Shown: positions 23,718 to 31,876, counted from the stretch's first letter. The stretch is 64,000 nt of DNA from Paraburkholderia phenazinium (GCF_900100735.1 NZ_FNCJ01000006.1:124001-188000), one strand, 5' to 3'. A program made the numbers and translations. The notes: generated from the letters alone by a model not told the origin.

Positions 23718-24320
23718 TCAGTCCGCGTCGGTGGGACCCTGGTCGTCGCGCGGCACGAAAATCACCTGACGCTTGACCCAGTTCTTCTCGAGGAACGCGT
23801 CCAGCCATGGGCGGTCCGGGTTCACGTTGTTGCCCTTGCCCGTCGCGCGCCGCCACCAGTCGAAGTTCAGCTTCACCAGATCGTCGTACGACTTAAGAAC
23901 CTTGCGCCGGTCGCGCTTGTCGATCGCCACGATGTCGTCGTTGGCCTCGATCTCGAGCTTCATCGGCCCGTTCTGGTAGAACCCGCCGATCGTGATCTCG
24001 CCCGAGCTGCCGTCGATGTTGAACGGCACCCCGTTGCGGTTCATCAGCTTGATGAGCGGTGGCATGAAACGCATGAAGCCCTTGTTTTCGTCGTGCGTCG
24101 GCCCGAGGGGTTTCAGGTCCACGTCCTCGACCTCCGGCTCCGCCGGCGTGGCACCCTTCTTCCCGCCCTTGGCCTTCCCGTGCGTCGCGGACGCGCCGAA
24201 GTCCAGCGCCGGTTCCGGATGCACCACCGGGTCGAGCGTGCCCAGGTCGTTCGACGCGATCGCCGGAGCGCTGGCGTCGATCAGGTGGTCCTCGTCGTGC
24301 TGCGTGCCGTAGTGTTCCAT
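23718..24320 (-). CDS. Hypothetical protein
   Basis: A 200-residue soluble protein. The N-terminal 80 residues are acidic and probably disordered, with a Lys/Gly patch (KAKGGKKGATPAEPEVEDVD). The C-terminal half is folded-looking and rich in aromatic and basic residues (LVKLNFDWWRRATGKGNN). AGGAG precedes the ATG. It is a single-gene unit with its own promoter (24384-24411) and terminator. No family was recognised. Confidence 0.75.
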   Translation of the reverse strand: MEHYGTQHDEDHLIDASAPAIASNDLGTLDPVVHPEPALDFGASATHGKAKGGKKGATPAEPEVEDVDLKPLGPTHDENKGFMRFMPPLIKLMNRNGVPFNIDGSSGEITIGGFYQNGPMKLEIEANDDIVAIDKRDRRKVLKSYDDLVKLNFDWWRRATGKGNNVNPDRPWLDAFLEKNWVKRQVIFVPRDDQGPTDAD

Positions 24321-24383
24321 CGGTGTCTTTCTCCTGGGTGATGGCCCCGCGGGATGCAGGGCCGTTCGGTGGTGGGCCGGATC

Positions 24384-24411
24384 ACATTAGCGAGGTTTTG
24401 CTGCGCGTCAA
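24384..24411 (-). promoter_or_regulatory. Promoter of the 24320 gene
   Basis: Minus strand: -35 TTGACG (24411-24406), 16 bp spacer, -10 TAATGT (24389-24384). No operator palindrome was seen within 60 bp. Confidence 0.75.
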
Positions 24412-24463
24412 CCCCTTGGGCCGGGATTCTTCGAGGCATTTCATCCGTGCCATAGCATGTCGC

Positions 24464-24871
24464 TCATGAACCCATGGCGCTGGGGCGACCTACCGCCCCC
24501 CGGTACTTGTGCAGCAGCTCTTCCACCCACGGGTCCCCGGCCGCCGCCTGGCGGTGCTCCTCCTCCACCGCCACGCCGGCGTCGAGCAGCAGTTGCAGGG
24601 TGGCCACGCTGCGCCCCCTGCGGATCGCGGCCAGCAACACCTCACCGTCCGGTTTCGCTCCGCCCTGCAGGAGCGCTTGCGTGAGGTCGTACGTGAGCCC
24701 ACGGATCGCCTGGGTGGCGACCCAGTGCAGCATGGCCCGGGTGGGCCTGGCCCCCTGGGCGATCGCGGCCCGCACAAGCACCAGGTCCTGCTCGTCGGAC
24801 AGGCCGTGCCAGAGCTGCGCCAGGGGGTCCGGCCGGCGTGCGGTCAACCAAGGTCGCGCGAGGGTCAGCAT
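24464..24871 (-). CDS. Small ankyrin-like protein
   Basis: A 135-residue protein. The start is ATG 24871, which overlaps the stop of the upstream gene (ATGCTGA), so translation is coupled. Repeats resembling ankyrin: DLVLVRAAIAQGARP, LTYDLTQALLQGGAKPDGEV and SVATLQLLLDAGVAV. It is the only ankyrin-like gene outside the first 10 kb and is paired with a multi-HTH protein. Confidence 0.75.
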   Translation of the reverse strand: MLTLARPWLTARRPDPLAQLWHGLSDEQDLVLVRAAIAQGARPTRAMLHWVATQAIRGLTYDLTQALLQGGAKPDGEVLLAAIRRGRSVATLQLLLDAGVAVEEEHRQAAAGDPWVEELLHKYRGAVGRPSAMGS

Positions 24872-26004
24872 GCGAGCGCTCCCGAGGCAGGCGCCATCGT
24901 CCGGCCTTTCGTGGTCGTGCCCTGGCACGGGACCGAACGTGGGTTCCGCGCACGGTAGGCGTCCAGGTCCGCGATCCGGAAACGCCGGAAGCCGTTGAGC
25001 CCCACGGTCGCGCGAATGTGCCCACGCAGCACGAGCTGGGACAGCCGTTGCCGGGACACGCCCAGGTGAGCGCAGGCCTCCCGCTGCGTGACGTGCCCGG
25101 CCGGCACCGCTCGCGCAGCCGCACGACGGGCGATCAGGGCCGTCACGTCCTCCGGGTTGAAATACGGGGAGTTGGACCGACCGCGGGCCGCCGGGGGCAA
25201 CACGCCCCGTTGCGCGTAGTCGAGCAGCGTGAAACGCGACAGGCCCACCAGTTGAGCGGCGGTGAGCACGTTGACCAGCCCGTCCACGCTGCGCGCGGCC
25301 AGGGCCTCCCGGAACCGTGCCACGTCGTCAGCGCTGTAGTAGCGCCAGTTGCGCGGACCGGTCAACGGCCGGAGATTCAAACGCTGGGGCAGGCGCTCGA
25401 CCGTCCAGACACCGACCCCGAGCAGCGTGGCGACCTGCGCACGGGTGAGCATGCCTTCCGTGGCCGCGTTGCGTGCTTTGAGCGCCGCCAGGTCCTCACG
25501 GTTGATCGCCGGGCCGTCGGGCGTATCGACCCGCCGGAGGATTCCCACGTCGAGATAGCGTTGCAGGGTCTTACGGCCCATGCCGAGGTCGCGGGCAGCG
25601 TCCCGGACGTGCTGCTGCGCCGCCCGTGCTGCCGCCCGCTCCGCAGCCGCCTGCGCTTTTCTAACCAGGATGGCCGCGCGTTCCCGCTTTCGCCGGTCGA
25701 TCTTCAGACGGCGAGCTGCCTCCAATGCGTCGCGCTTCGCCCGGTCCACCGCCTGGCGGTCCAACGTTTCCCGCCGCTTCTGCCCGTGAGCGTCCACCGC
25801 CTCCGGCTGGAAATACAAACGCTCATGCGGACCGCGGACCACCTCCCCCAACCGCCCGGCACCGGCCAACCGGCCGATGGTGTCGCTCGTCACGCCCAGG
25901 CGTGCCGCAGCTTCCGCGGCGCTGATCAGCCCCACGACGCGCTCGCGTCGCTCCTGCGCGTCGCGCTGCTTCTTGGGTGGGGCGGTGGTGGCGGGTACGG
26001 GCAT
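24865..26004 (-). CDS. Protein with five excisionase-type HTH units
   Basis: A 379-residue protein starting at ATG 26004, 5 bp after AGGAGA. Five HTH units can be read in order: LISAAEAAARLGVTSDTIGR; AARDLGMGRKTLQRYLDVGI; LTRAQVATLLGVGVWTVERL; LTAAQLVGLSRFTLLDYAQR; and HVTQREACAHLGVSRQRLSQ. Each is followed by a short wing or Arg-rich linker. An Arg/Lys/Ala helix links units one and two. It probably binds an extended or repeated DNA array. Confidence 0.85.
   Translation of the reverse strand: MPVPATTAPPKKQRDAQERRERVVGLISAAEAAARLGVTSDTIGRLAGAGRLGEVVRGPHERLYFQPEAVDAHGQKRRETLDRQAVDRAKRDALEAARRLKIDRRKRERAAILVRKAQAAAERAAARAAQQHVRDAARDLGMGRKTLQRYLDVGILRRVDTPDGPAINREDLAALKARNAATEGMLTRAQVATLLGVGVWTVERLPQRLNLRPLTGPRNWRYYSADDVARFREALAARSVDGLVNVLTAAQLVGLSRFTLLDYAQRGVLPPAARGRSNSPYFNPEDVTALIARRAAARAVPAGHVTQREACAHLGVSRQRLSQLVLRGHIRATVGLNGFRRFRIADLDAYRARNPRSVPCQGTTTKGRTMAPASGALAC
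24916..24929. promoter_or_regulatory. Operator copy inside coding sequence
   Basis: CGTGCCCTGGCACG, a perfect match, inside the 3' end of the five-HTH gene and about 45 bp upstream of the coupled ankyrin gene. It may be a roadblock or silencer site, or incidental. Confidence 0.5.
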
Positions 26005-26037
26005 AGGGTCTCCTGGCGTCGGGTTGGAATGGCGCAT

Positions 26038-26065
26038 GGCTATAGGATGGGCGATCCCTATAGCC
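26038..26065. promoter_or_regulatory. CTATAG inverted repeat, copy 1
   Basis: GGCTATAGG-N10-CCTATAGCC, perfect 9 bp arms, between the -10 box and start codon of the five-HTH gene. A related repeat, followed by the same CCGTGC, lies at 39087-39111 before the replication operon. A repressor site is likely. Confidence 0.7.
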
Positions 26066-26087
26066 GTGCTCGGTCGTGGCCACTCCA

Positions 26088-26115
26088 GCCTTAGCAGAAC
26101 CCCGAAGCTAGTCAA
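26088..26115 (-). promoter_or_regulatory. Promoter of the five-HTH gene
   Basis: Minus strand: -35 TTGACT (26115-26110), 16 bp spacer, -10 TAAGGC (26093-26088). The -35 box overlaps the stop region of the upstream gene. Confidence 0.7.
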
Positions 26116-26558
26116 GCAACGGCGGCGAAAAAGGTGGGGCCGTCCAGGCGCCGCACCAGGCGGTCGCCTCGCCGCTGCTCGTCCAGGTGCTGCACGTGCA
26201 GGGTCCAGGCGTGCAGGTCGTCGAAGGTGGTGATGCCCGCGAGCGTCGCGGACGGTTGCGGCACCACCGGATCAACGGGCTGACCCGAGGTCGAGCGGGT
26301 GGTGGTGATGTAAGGCTTGAACGTGACCGGCGCACCGCTGAAGCTGTGCCAAAGCACGGACTGGGCCCCGCCCAGGCTGAACGAGCGCAGGACCTGCTGC
26401 ACCTGGGGAACGGTCGGACCGTCGCACCAGGTGACGGTGATGCCGCACCGCCCGGAGGGGCTGGGGCTGGCGTCGATGGCGTGCGCGGGGAAGGTCTCCC
26501 GCAGCGCGTTGCGCAAGAGCTTAAGGGTGGCGGGAAGGGACAGCGTGCGGTGTTTCAT
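26112..26558 (-). CDS. LPD29-family protein
   Basis: A 148-residue protein. The N-terminal about 65 residues (LPATLKLLRNALRETFPAHA, then CGITVTWCDGPTVPQVQQVL) match the pattern of large polyvalent protein-associated domain 29, often found on plasmids and phages. The rest is unassigned. ATG 26558 is preferred; the promoter at 26589-26616 leaves little room for the longer frame. Molecular role unknown. Confidence 0.75.
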   Translation of the reverse strand: MKHRTLSLPATLKLLRNALRETFPAHAIDASPSPSGRCGITVTWCDGPTVPQVQQVLRSFSLGGAQSVLWHSFSGAPVTFKPYITTTRSTSGQPVDPVVPQPSATLAGITTFDDLHAWTLHVQHLDEQRRGDRLVRRLDGPTFFAAVA

Positions 26559-26588
26559 GGTGGTCTCGCGCTGGGGGGAGCGAGAACC

Positions 26589-26616
26589 ACCATAGCAGGG
26601 CATGGGGAAAGGTCAA
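26589..26616 (-). promoter_or_regulatory. Promoter of the LPD29 gene
   Basis: Minus strand: -35 TTGACC (26616-26611), 16 bp spacer, -10 TATGGT (26594-26589), start codon about 30 bp downstream. Confidence 0.75.
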
Positions 26617-26629
26617 ACGGGGGCGACGA

Positions 26630-27673
26630 TCACCCGCCGTTGGCCTCCATGTCCTTCTCGTCGTCCTTGCCCAACGTCGCCGCCTGCTCCTTCTCGAGAA
26701 CAGTGATGAGGTCCTCCTGCCAGGTCAGCAGGAACATCGTCAGTTCCTGGACGGTGGAAAACATGGCCCAAAACCCGTTCGCCCCCGCGATCGCCACCTT
26801 GATCTCCGGCTTGGGCACGATCGTCCCCCCTCCCTTGGGCCCGGTCTTTTTCGGGCGCTTGCGAGGGAGCGGCGGGTTCACGCGCAGCAGCGCCTGCAGG
26901 TAGTCGCAAAGGCCCAGGGCGGTGACGCCGTGCGGCACGTCGGGATCGTCGCCCCACACGATGTCCTCCACGTTGAACGACTTCAGGCCCCCGATGGCCC
27001 GGTTGTTGGGATCCTCGAACGCCTTGGCGGTCGGACCACCTTTCGCGATCACCTGGGTGATCGTCGCCACGAGCCCTTTGAACTGACCGGCGAGGGTATC
27101 GCTGTGGTACTCGGACAGGTTGGCCAGGTTCACCCAGTCGAGGTAGGGGTGAGCTTCGATCTCGAGATGGTCCCCGGGCAGGAGCCGTGCCACGGTCGCC
27201 TTGACGGTCTGGCTCCGATCGACCATGAAGGACTTTTCGAACGTCGTCGATTTATCGGGCGCTACGCGACCGAACACCCCGAAATGGCACGCCCGGGAGA
27301 GCGTCTCGATCGTGCGGCGTTGCTCGTCGGTCGCGTCCAGCGCCATGATGGGGCGGAGGTTGTTGAACAGCCGCTTGGTTCGCTCATCGACGTGGCCATC
27401 CCTGGTGCTCTTGAACTCGAAGACGAAGAAACGGTTGCCGTGCGCCGTGATGGCGTCGCCGAACGTCGACTCCGCCGTGTCGTCCAGCTTGGTCAGGTAA
27501 GCCGGGCCGATCCGCGCCACCTGCAAAAGGGCCTCGCCTTTGAGCGTACCGACGCTCGCCTTCCTCTCGTACGCGCTGGTCCAGTGATCGACCCACCGGG
27601 TCCACTGCCTGTCCCGAAAGGCGAGGATGAGCGAATCCTCCCACACGCAGCCGTCGCTGATCCATCGGTCCAT
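26630..27673 (-). CDS. Hypothetical protein, possible nuclease fold
   Basis: A 347-residue soluble protein. Residues about 65-90 read LDDTAESTFGDAITA then RFFVFEFKST, an acidic residue followed by E-x-K that resembles a PD-(D/E)xK core. The C-terminal third contains a Lys/Pro-rich patch (PPLPRKRPKKTGPKGGG) and an acidic tail. GGGGAAAG precedes the ATG. A defence or DNA-processing role is possible, but the fold match is weak by eye. Confidence 0.6.
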   Translation of the reverse strand: MDRWISDGCVWEDSLILAFRDRQWTRWVDHWTSAYERKASVGTLKGEALLQVARIGPAYLTKLDDTAESTFGDAITAHGNRFFVFEFKSTRDGHVDERTKRLFNNLRPIMALDATDEQRRTIETLSRACHFGVFGRVAPDKSTTFEKSFMVDRSQTVKATVARLLPGDHLEIEAHPYLDWVNLANLSEYHSDTLAGQFKGLVATITQVIAKGGPTAKAFEDPNNRAIGGLKSFNVEDIVWGDDPDVPHGVTALGLCDYLQALLRVNPPLPRKRPKKTGPKGGGTIVPKPEIKVAIAGANGFWAMFSTVQELTMFLLTWQEDLITVLEKEQAATLGKDDEKDMEANGG

Positions 27674-27761
27674 GCTTTCCCCGTTTGTTGTCTGGTCGTT
27701 GAAGTGTGCCAGCGATGCGTGCGTCCCAGCAAGCTGGCCGCGCGATCATGGGAAACGCATA

Positions 27762-27781
27762 ACCCGGGGTGGTGCCCCGGG
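27762..27781 (-). terminator. Hairpin after the 27790 gene
   Basis: CCCGGGG-TGGT-GCCCCGGG, a strong hairpin just after the leftward stop codon. The T tail is short (TTATG), so it may only stabilise the mRNA end. Confidence 0.5.
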
Positions 27782-27789
27782 CGCAAGGC

Positions 27790-28386
27790 TCAAAGGCTCG
27801 ATGCGTTGACGCAGGTGTAGGTCGTGCCGTCGAACTCGAACTCAACGATTTCGCCGTTCAAGCGCAGGTCCCTTGCGAACGACTCGTAATCGACGTAGCT
27901 CTTTGCCCCTGCCGGCATGTTGTCCATATACATCTCATCGAAAATCTCGGTGCCCGCGTCCAGCTCCGACCCCTCGCGCAGCATCACGTCGTCCCGCTTG
28001 TCCATCGCGTCGTCCAGGTCCATGCCGTTGTTGTCCACCAGGAAAAACAGGGCGGCCTTCTCGTTGTCGTTGAGGTCTTCCACCTCGTCGAACCAGCGCT
28101 CCAGGGTCGATTGGTCGATCTTCAGGGCGTTGAAGAGCTGGGCGTCGCCCGTCGATCCGTCGATGAACTCGATCGAATATTCTTCGATCATCGGCAGGCC
28201 AGCCTCGTAGCCCTTGCTGTACTCCTCCATGTCGGAGAAGTAGAACGACCGGCCGCTGTAGCCGTAGGGCACTGCGCAGTAGCGGTTGCCGTATGCTGCT
28301 GTTTGGTGAGCCGTGGGGAGTGCGAGGGGAACGCTCGCGTCGTTGCTGTTGAGGTTGGCCGGGTTGGGTTGGTTGCTGGTGGTCAT
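27790..28386 (-). CDS. Acidic protein, possible ArdA-like antirestriction factor
   Basis: A 198-residue, very acidic protein starting MTTSNQP after GGAGAG. The text DMEEYSKGYEAGLPMIEEYS, a helical acidic middle (LERWFDEVEDLNDNEKAAL) and DYESFARDLRLNGE recall ArdA-type DNA-mimic antirestriction proteins, which are common on conjugative plasmids. The match is by impression only. Its leader carries two operator copies. Confidence 0.55.
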   Translation of the reverse strand: MTTSNQPNPANLNSNDASVPLALPTAHQTAAYGNRYCAVPYGYSGRSFYFSDMEEYSKGYEAGLPMIEEYSIEFIDGSTGDAQLFNALKIDQSTLERWFDEVEDLNDNEKAALFFLVDNNGMDLDDAMDKRDDVMLREGSELDAGTEIFDEMYMDNMPAGAKSYVDYESFARDLRLNGEIVEFEFDGTTYTCVNASSL

Positions 28387-28793
28387 GATCGTTCTCTCCA
28401 TCCTGTTGGGTTGTATGTGCTCTTCGGAGCCGCCGTGGGCGCATCAGAAGGCCAGGACGAAAGAACGGGTGCCAGGGCACGAACGCAGGCCGCACGCCGT
28501 GACCGAACCGCAGGGAGGGAGGGGATCGGGTGAGGCTCGAGGCGCGAACGCGCGAACCCTTGCACCTGGGCAGGACTGGACCATGCGTCGATCAACACGC
28601 GGCCCGACGAGCACGCAACCGCTTCAACGGGAGGGGTACGACCAGCAGCAACCGTGGGTAAGCCAATCCGCGAGCCGTGCATGGGCACGGCGCGAGCTGT
28701 GGACCTGGACCTTTACGGGATTGCCTGGCGTCTTGGGTGTTGGGGGTTGTGGGTGTGCCCTACCGATCGCCGGGGCCAATGCCCCGGCCGCGA
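28387..28793. other. Regulatory leader with two operators
   Basis: No gene is seen. Operators are GGTGCCAGGGCACG (28468-28481) and CGTGCATGGGCACG (28676-28689). The segment 28488-28533 (GCCGCACGCC ... GGGATCGGGTGAGG) recurs in leaders at 30376-30420 and 32556-32583. No family promoter was found, so the start point of the 28386 gene is unknown. Confidence 0.6.
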
Positions 28794-29039
28794 TCATGCC
28801 TGCTCGTCCCGGCAGGGTTCGCACCACATCGTCGGGTCGCCCAGGTGCGCACGGGCGTGCGCCAGCGTACTGTGGTTGCAAATGGACGCGTGCTCTTCGC
28901 AGACCGTCGCCCAGGCCCCGCTGTCCGGGTCCATGCCGGCCTGCTCCGCGTGGTAGAGCCCGACCATGTGCCCGGTGGTCCGGCTGCGCCGCTGTTCGAC
29001 GCAACCGGCCAGGTCGTTGTGCTCGTAGACCTTGGTCAT
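28794..29039 (-). CDS. Small probable zinc-binding protein
   Basis: An 81-residue protein. It carries Cys and His pairs that could bind zinc (VCEEHASICNHSTLAHARAH, then WCEPC). GGAGG lies 9 bp before the ATG, which overlaps the preceding stop (ATGA). It follows another zinc-ribbon gene, so they may act together. No family was recognised. Confidence 0.75.
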   Translation of the reverse strand: MTKVYEHNDLAGCVEQRRSRTTGHMVGLYHAEQAGMDPDSGAWATVCEEHASICNHSTLAHARAHLGDPTMWCEPCRDEQA

Positions 29040-29341
29040 GCCGTCGTGCCCTCCAATGGCAATGGCTGACCGTCGGGCGTCAGGCCCAGGCTCGCGGCGT
29101 CGCCGCCCCGTTTCAAGGCCTCGCGTTTGAGCTTGAGGACGGTGGTCTCAGCGCGCGCCAGCTCGTCGGGCAGGCCCTTGTAGTCCCCGTCGTTGATGCT
29201 GTTCTCGGCGGCGGTCCATTCGTCGCACTGCGGGCAAAGGTGGGCCATGCCCTGGTTGGTGTGACGGGTACGCCGGCCGCAAAGGCCGCACGCGAACACC
29301 CCGCCGATCATGCCGCGCCGTTGAAAGGTGGATTTGGCCAT
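29036..29341 (-). CDS. Small zinc-ribbon protein
   Basis: A 101-residue protein starting MAKSTFQRRG after GGAGG. A four-Cys zinc ribbon (CGLCGRRTRHTNQG followed by LCPQC) occupies residues about 18-40, then a helical part (LARAETTVLKLKREALKRGG). The ribbon suggests nucleic-acid or protein binding. It is in a tight operon with NinX-like and 28794-29039 genes. Confidence 0.75.
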   Translation of the reverse strand: MAKSTFQRRGMIGGVFACGLCGRRTRHTNQGMAHLCPQCDEWTAAENSINDGDYKGLPDELARAETTVLKLKREALKRGGDAASLGLTPDGQPLPLEGTTA

Positions 29342-29346
29342 GGCGT

Positions 29347-29700
29347 TCACGCCTCCACCAGGTTGGCCGGCACCGCCACGGTCTCGCCCAGCTTGCTGCG
29401 CACCAGGCAGCGCAGGCCGGCGACCAGCGGAGTCGGGCCGTGCGCACGGTAGCCGTGCCGCAGGATCGGGGCCTCGTCGAGGTTCACGATGCGGTTCGCC
29501 TCCCAGCGCTTGCCCTCGTTCGTGTAGACGCGCTTGCCGTTGCGGAAAAAGCCGACTCCATGCAGCTCCAGGATCGGGCCGCCCAGGGCCCAGTCGGTCG
29601 AGAAAGGCCCGGTCGTGAAGGGGGCGTCGATCGCCGTGGCCACGGCCCAGTCGAGCGCGCGGCCGATCAGGTCGGCGGTGTTGATCTTGATGGTGGTCAT
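29347..29700 (-). CDS. DUF2591 (NinX-like) protein
   Basis: A 117-residue protein matching the DUF2591/NinX pattern: ADLIGRALDWAVATAIDAP, then FSTDWALGGPILE, and at the end GPTPLVAGLRCLVRSKLG with a final VPANL. The family occurs in phages and plasmids with no settled function. AAGGAA lies 9 bp before the ATG. Confidence 0.8.
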   Translation of the reverse strand: MTTIKINTADLIGRALDWAVATAIDAPFTTGPFSTDWALGGPILELHGVGFFRNGKRVYTNEGKRWEANRIVNLDEAPILRHGYRAHGPTPLVAGLRCLVRSKLGETVAVPANLVEA

Positions 29701-29769
29701 GCGGTTCGTTCCTTGGTGGTGCCGTGGGATCTGGAGCCCCGGAAACCGTAGCGTCCGGAGCGGGGTCGA

Positions 29770-30150
29770 TCAGTGCTCGCTGGCGAGCAGGACGATCCAT
29801 TGCGGTTTTTCCACCTCGCCAAACTCCGCGAACATGCGCAGGGGCTTGCCCAGCTTGTAGGCGTGCGAGTTGTAGACCTGACGGTGGACGTCGGTGCCGT
29901 TGCCATCGCCGATGACCAGCTCGCCCGAACCGTCTTCACGGGGTGTGAACTCGATCATGAAGAAGCCGTCATGCTCCGGCCGGGTCGTGACCACGGCCAT
30001 CGCGTCGGTGACCAGCCATGCCATGCCGTTGCTCATCAGGTAGTGCACGCCGTCCGTGCAAAGCGCGTCGCGCAGGACGGGGCCAAGGCGGTAGTACGTT
30101 TCCGTGCCGGTGAACTGGGCGAGGACTTGCGGATCGATGGTTGCGTTCAT
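29770..30150 (-). CDS. DUF6876-type protein
   Basis: A 126-residue protein. LAQFTGTETYYRLGP, TDGVHYLMSNGMAWLVTDAM, IGDGNGTDVHRQ and the final IVLLASEH follow the pattern I associate with DUF6876, found on plasmids. Start 30150 is chosen for AAGGAG at 9 bp. Function unknown. It is first gene of the 30150-28794 leftward set. Confidence 0.75.
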   Translation of the reverse strand: MNATIDPQVLAQFTGTETYYRLGPVLRDALCTDGVHYLMSNGMAWLVTDAMAVVTTRPEHDGFFMIEFTPREDGSGELVIGDGNGTDVHRQVYNSHAYKLGKPLRMFAEFGEVEKPQWIVLLASEH

Positions 30151-30658
30151 GGTGTTGCTCTCCTTGGTGGTGTAGGGGGTGCTGCTATCTGCTCGGTGGT
30201 GAGCCTCGGGAGGCGGAGGAACTGCCGCGGTGTCGGTGTTGCCGTTGGTGGTGCGTTCGACGCCGTGGACCATTTCCCTGCCTCCCCGTTGGGTTTCGTT
30301 TCATCTGCTCGGTGGAGCCGCCTCGGACGTGGAAAAAGACCGGCCCGGGACCCGGGGCCAGGCCGTCGCCGGATGCCGCACGCCTGGACGACCGGAGGGA
30401 GGGAAGGATCGGGAGAGGACGACGAGCGTCAGCGGTGCCTTGCCCCATCGAGGGGACCGGGTTGGGCTACACGTCGTCGTTGAGGAAAGGCGGACCACCC
30501 AGCAGGTGGAGCGAGACGGGGATGCTGGAATCACGGCGTCACGGTTGAACGCACCACCCCGCGGTGCATGCCGCGGGTGCTTTAGACGTCCAGGGGTCGA
30601 GCAGCGCCGCAGCGCTGCGGGTCACCAGGGATCGCGGACGGTCGCGACGCCCGTACAG
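30151..30658. other. Long leader or intergenic region
   Basis: No convincing gene. It holds the second copy of the GCCGCACGCC ... GGATCGGGAGAGG segment (30376-30420) and two TGCTCGGTGG(A/T)GAGCC-like boxes (about 30190 and 30308). No operator palindrome or family promoter was found. Confidence 0.5.
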
Positions 30659-30683
30659 CAAAACGCCCACCGGGTGGTGGGCG
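30659..30683 (-). terminator. Terminator of the 30692 gene
   Basis: Minus strand hairpin CGCCCACC/GGTGGGCG followed by TTTTG, a few bases after the stop codon. Confidence 0.75.
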
Positions 30684-30691
30684 CTTGATCG

Positions 30692-31123
30692 TCACTCGGG
30701 TCGTACGGTCGGCTTGAACTTGCGGGCCAGCAGCAGCCCCATGACCGGCTTGCTCGCCAGCCAAACGTAAACGAACACCAGCAGCCAGAGCGCCGGCACG
30801 CCCGTCGCGCATCCGGCCGTGAGCAGCGTCACGATCACGTAGACGACCAGCAGGCTCTTCAACCAGCCGGTGTCGGTGCGCACCGAACCGTCGGCGAAGC
30901 GTGCACCGATCACGACGGGACAGCCCCGCTGGCGCACGGTGCACAGCTCGATGTCTTCACCGATGGCATCGTCAATGTAAGTGCCCAAATAGGCGCTGTA
31001 CGACAGGTTCATGATTTCCCGCTGCCCGATCTTGGTGATGGAACGGGTGGTGGCACCGCGCTGATTGGTCACCCCCTTTCCGAGGGAATGCAGGGTGCCG
31101 CGAAACGTGTTGGTGGTGCTCAT
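30692..31123 (-). CDS. Membrane protein, paralogue of 31212 gene
   Basis: A 143-residue protein. The N-terminal 80 residues are beta-rich (FRGTLHSLGKGVTNQRGATT; INLSYSAYLG-type text). Two hydrophobic segments follow (SLLVVYVIVTLLTAG and ALWLLVFVYVWLASKPVMGL), then a basic tail. It aligns along its whole length with 31212-31661. AGGAGA precedes the ATG. It is probably an inner-membrane protein with a cytoplasmic N-terminal domain. Confidence 0.8.
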   Translation of the reverse strand: MSTTNTFRGTLHSLGKGVTNQRGATTRSITKIGQREIMNLSYSAYLGTYIDDAIGEDIELCTVRQRGCPVVIGARFADGSVRTDTGWLKSLLVVYVIVTLLTAGCATGVPALWLLVFVYVWLASKPVMGLLLARKFKPTVRPE

Positions 31124-31164
31124 AGGGTCTCCTGGTGGTCGGGTGTTGCCGGTGGTTTCTGGAG

Positions 31165-31178
31165 CGTGCCAGGGCACG
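31165..31178. promoter_or_regulatory. Operator between the two membrane genes
   Basis: CGTGCCAGGGCACG, perfect arms, 42 bp upstream of the 31123 start codon. No family promoter was seen in the same gap. Confidence 0.7.
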
Positions 31179-31211
31179 CTTTAAGGGCTGGGGCTTGCGC
31201 CCCACGGGTGG

Positions 31212-31661
31212 TTACGCGGATCGCCGCTCGTCCAGCGCGTACCGCTGGATTTCCTCCGGGGTCATCGCTGCGAACGAACGTGCCAGCAGGATGCCCTTGA
31301 TCGGCGCCAGGGCGAGCCAGGCGAAGAGCAGCACGCCCCATCCGGCGCCGTGCCCGATCGCGTCCAGCAGCAGCGAAAGCATGAGGTAGATCCCCAGCAC
31401 GACGATGTTCCAGAGCGGTCCCTCGCGGCGGACCCGACCGTCGGCGGTGGCCACCGCCACCACGCTGCGCCCGCCCAGGATCTTCTGGATGCCCAGGGCG
31501 ATGGGCTGGTTGAGGCTGCCCTCGATGTAACTGGCGAGGTACGGCGAGTAGACGATGTTCCTGAGGTCCACGTCGCCGACCTCAATCACCGCCCGACGCG
31601 TCCAGTTCTGTTTCACCCAATGCCCTTCGCCCAACAGGTTGAGCCGTCCCGTGATCCGCAT
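31212..31661 (-). CDS. Membrane protein, paralogue of 30692 gene
   Basis: A 149-residue protein. The N-terminal domain (RITGRLNLLGEGHWV, then IEVGDVDLRNIVYSPYLASY) and the two membrane segments (LGIYLMLSLLLDAIGHGAGW; LLFAWLALAPIKGILLARSF) match the neighbouring paralogue. AGGAGG precedes the ATG at 31661. The promoter at 31708-31735 has an operator 36 bp further upstream. Tandem duplication is the simplest origin. Confidence 0.8.
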   Translation of the reverse strand: MRITGRLNLLGEGHWVKQNWTRRAVIEVGDVDLRNIVYSPYLASYIEGSLNQPIALGIQKILGGRSVVAVATADGRVRREGPLWNIVVLGIYLMLSLLLDAIGHGAGWGVLLFAWLALAPIKGILLARSFAAMTPEEIQRYALDERRSA

Positions 31662-31707
31662 GATTCCTCCTGATGTTGTCGCTGGCCGGGTGGCCAGCGG
31701 TCCACAC

Positions 31708-31735
31708 AACCTAGCGGGTCCTGGATCGCCGTCAA
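31708..31735 (-). promoter_or_regulatory. Promoter of the 31661 gene
   Basis: Minus strand: -35 TTGACG (31735-31730), 16 bp spacer, -10 TAGGTT (31713-31708). Confidence 0.75.
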
Positions 31736-31771
31736 CCCCCAAAGGGTGGCGCTGGACGATCGGTATTGGGT

Positions 31772-31785
31772 CGTGCCCTGGCACG
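31772..31785. promoter_or_regulatory. Operator upstream of the 31661 promoter
   Basis: CGTGCCCTGGCACG, perfect match, 36 bp upstream of the -35 box, further than in most other copies. Confidence 0.75.
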
Positions 31786-31830
31786 CTTTGAAGTCGGGGA
31801 GCGTGTCCCACGCCCCCATCCTGCGGCCTC

Positions 31831-31876
31831 GGCCGTCGGCAAAACGTTGCGCGGTTTCGGCAACTTTTTGCGCGCC
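31831..31876 (+). repeat. 46 bp direct repeat, copy 1
   Basis: Starts GGCCGTCGGCAAAACGTTGC and ends GGCAACTTTTTGCGCGCC. It matches 32753-32798 at 42 of 46 positions in the same orientation. The two copies flank the 31968-32465 gene. Inside is a TTGCG(C) motif repeated with GGCAAC, so a binding site is possible. Confidence 0.85.

Noticed and set aside
28387..28793. Small genes in this and other long gaps (30151-30658, 36753-37219, 43868-44835)
   Set aside because: Reading frames there lack a plausible start site and have Arg/Pro/Gly-rich shadow composition.
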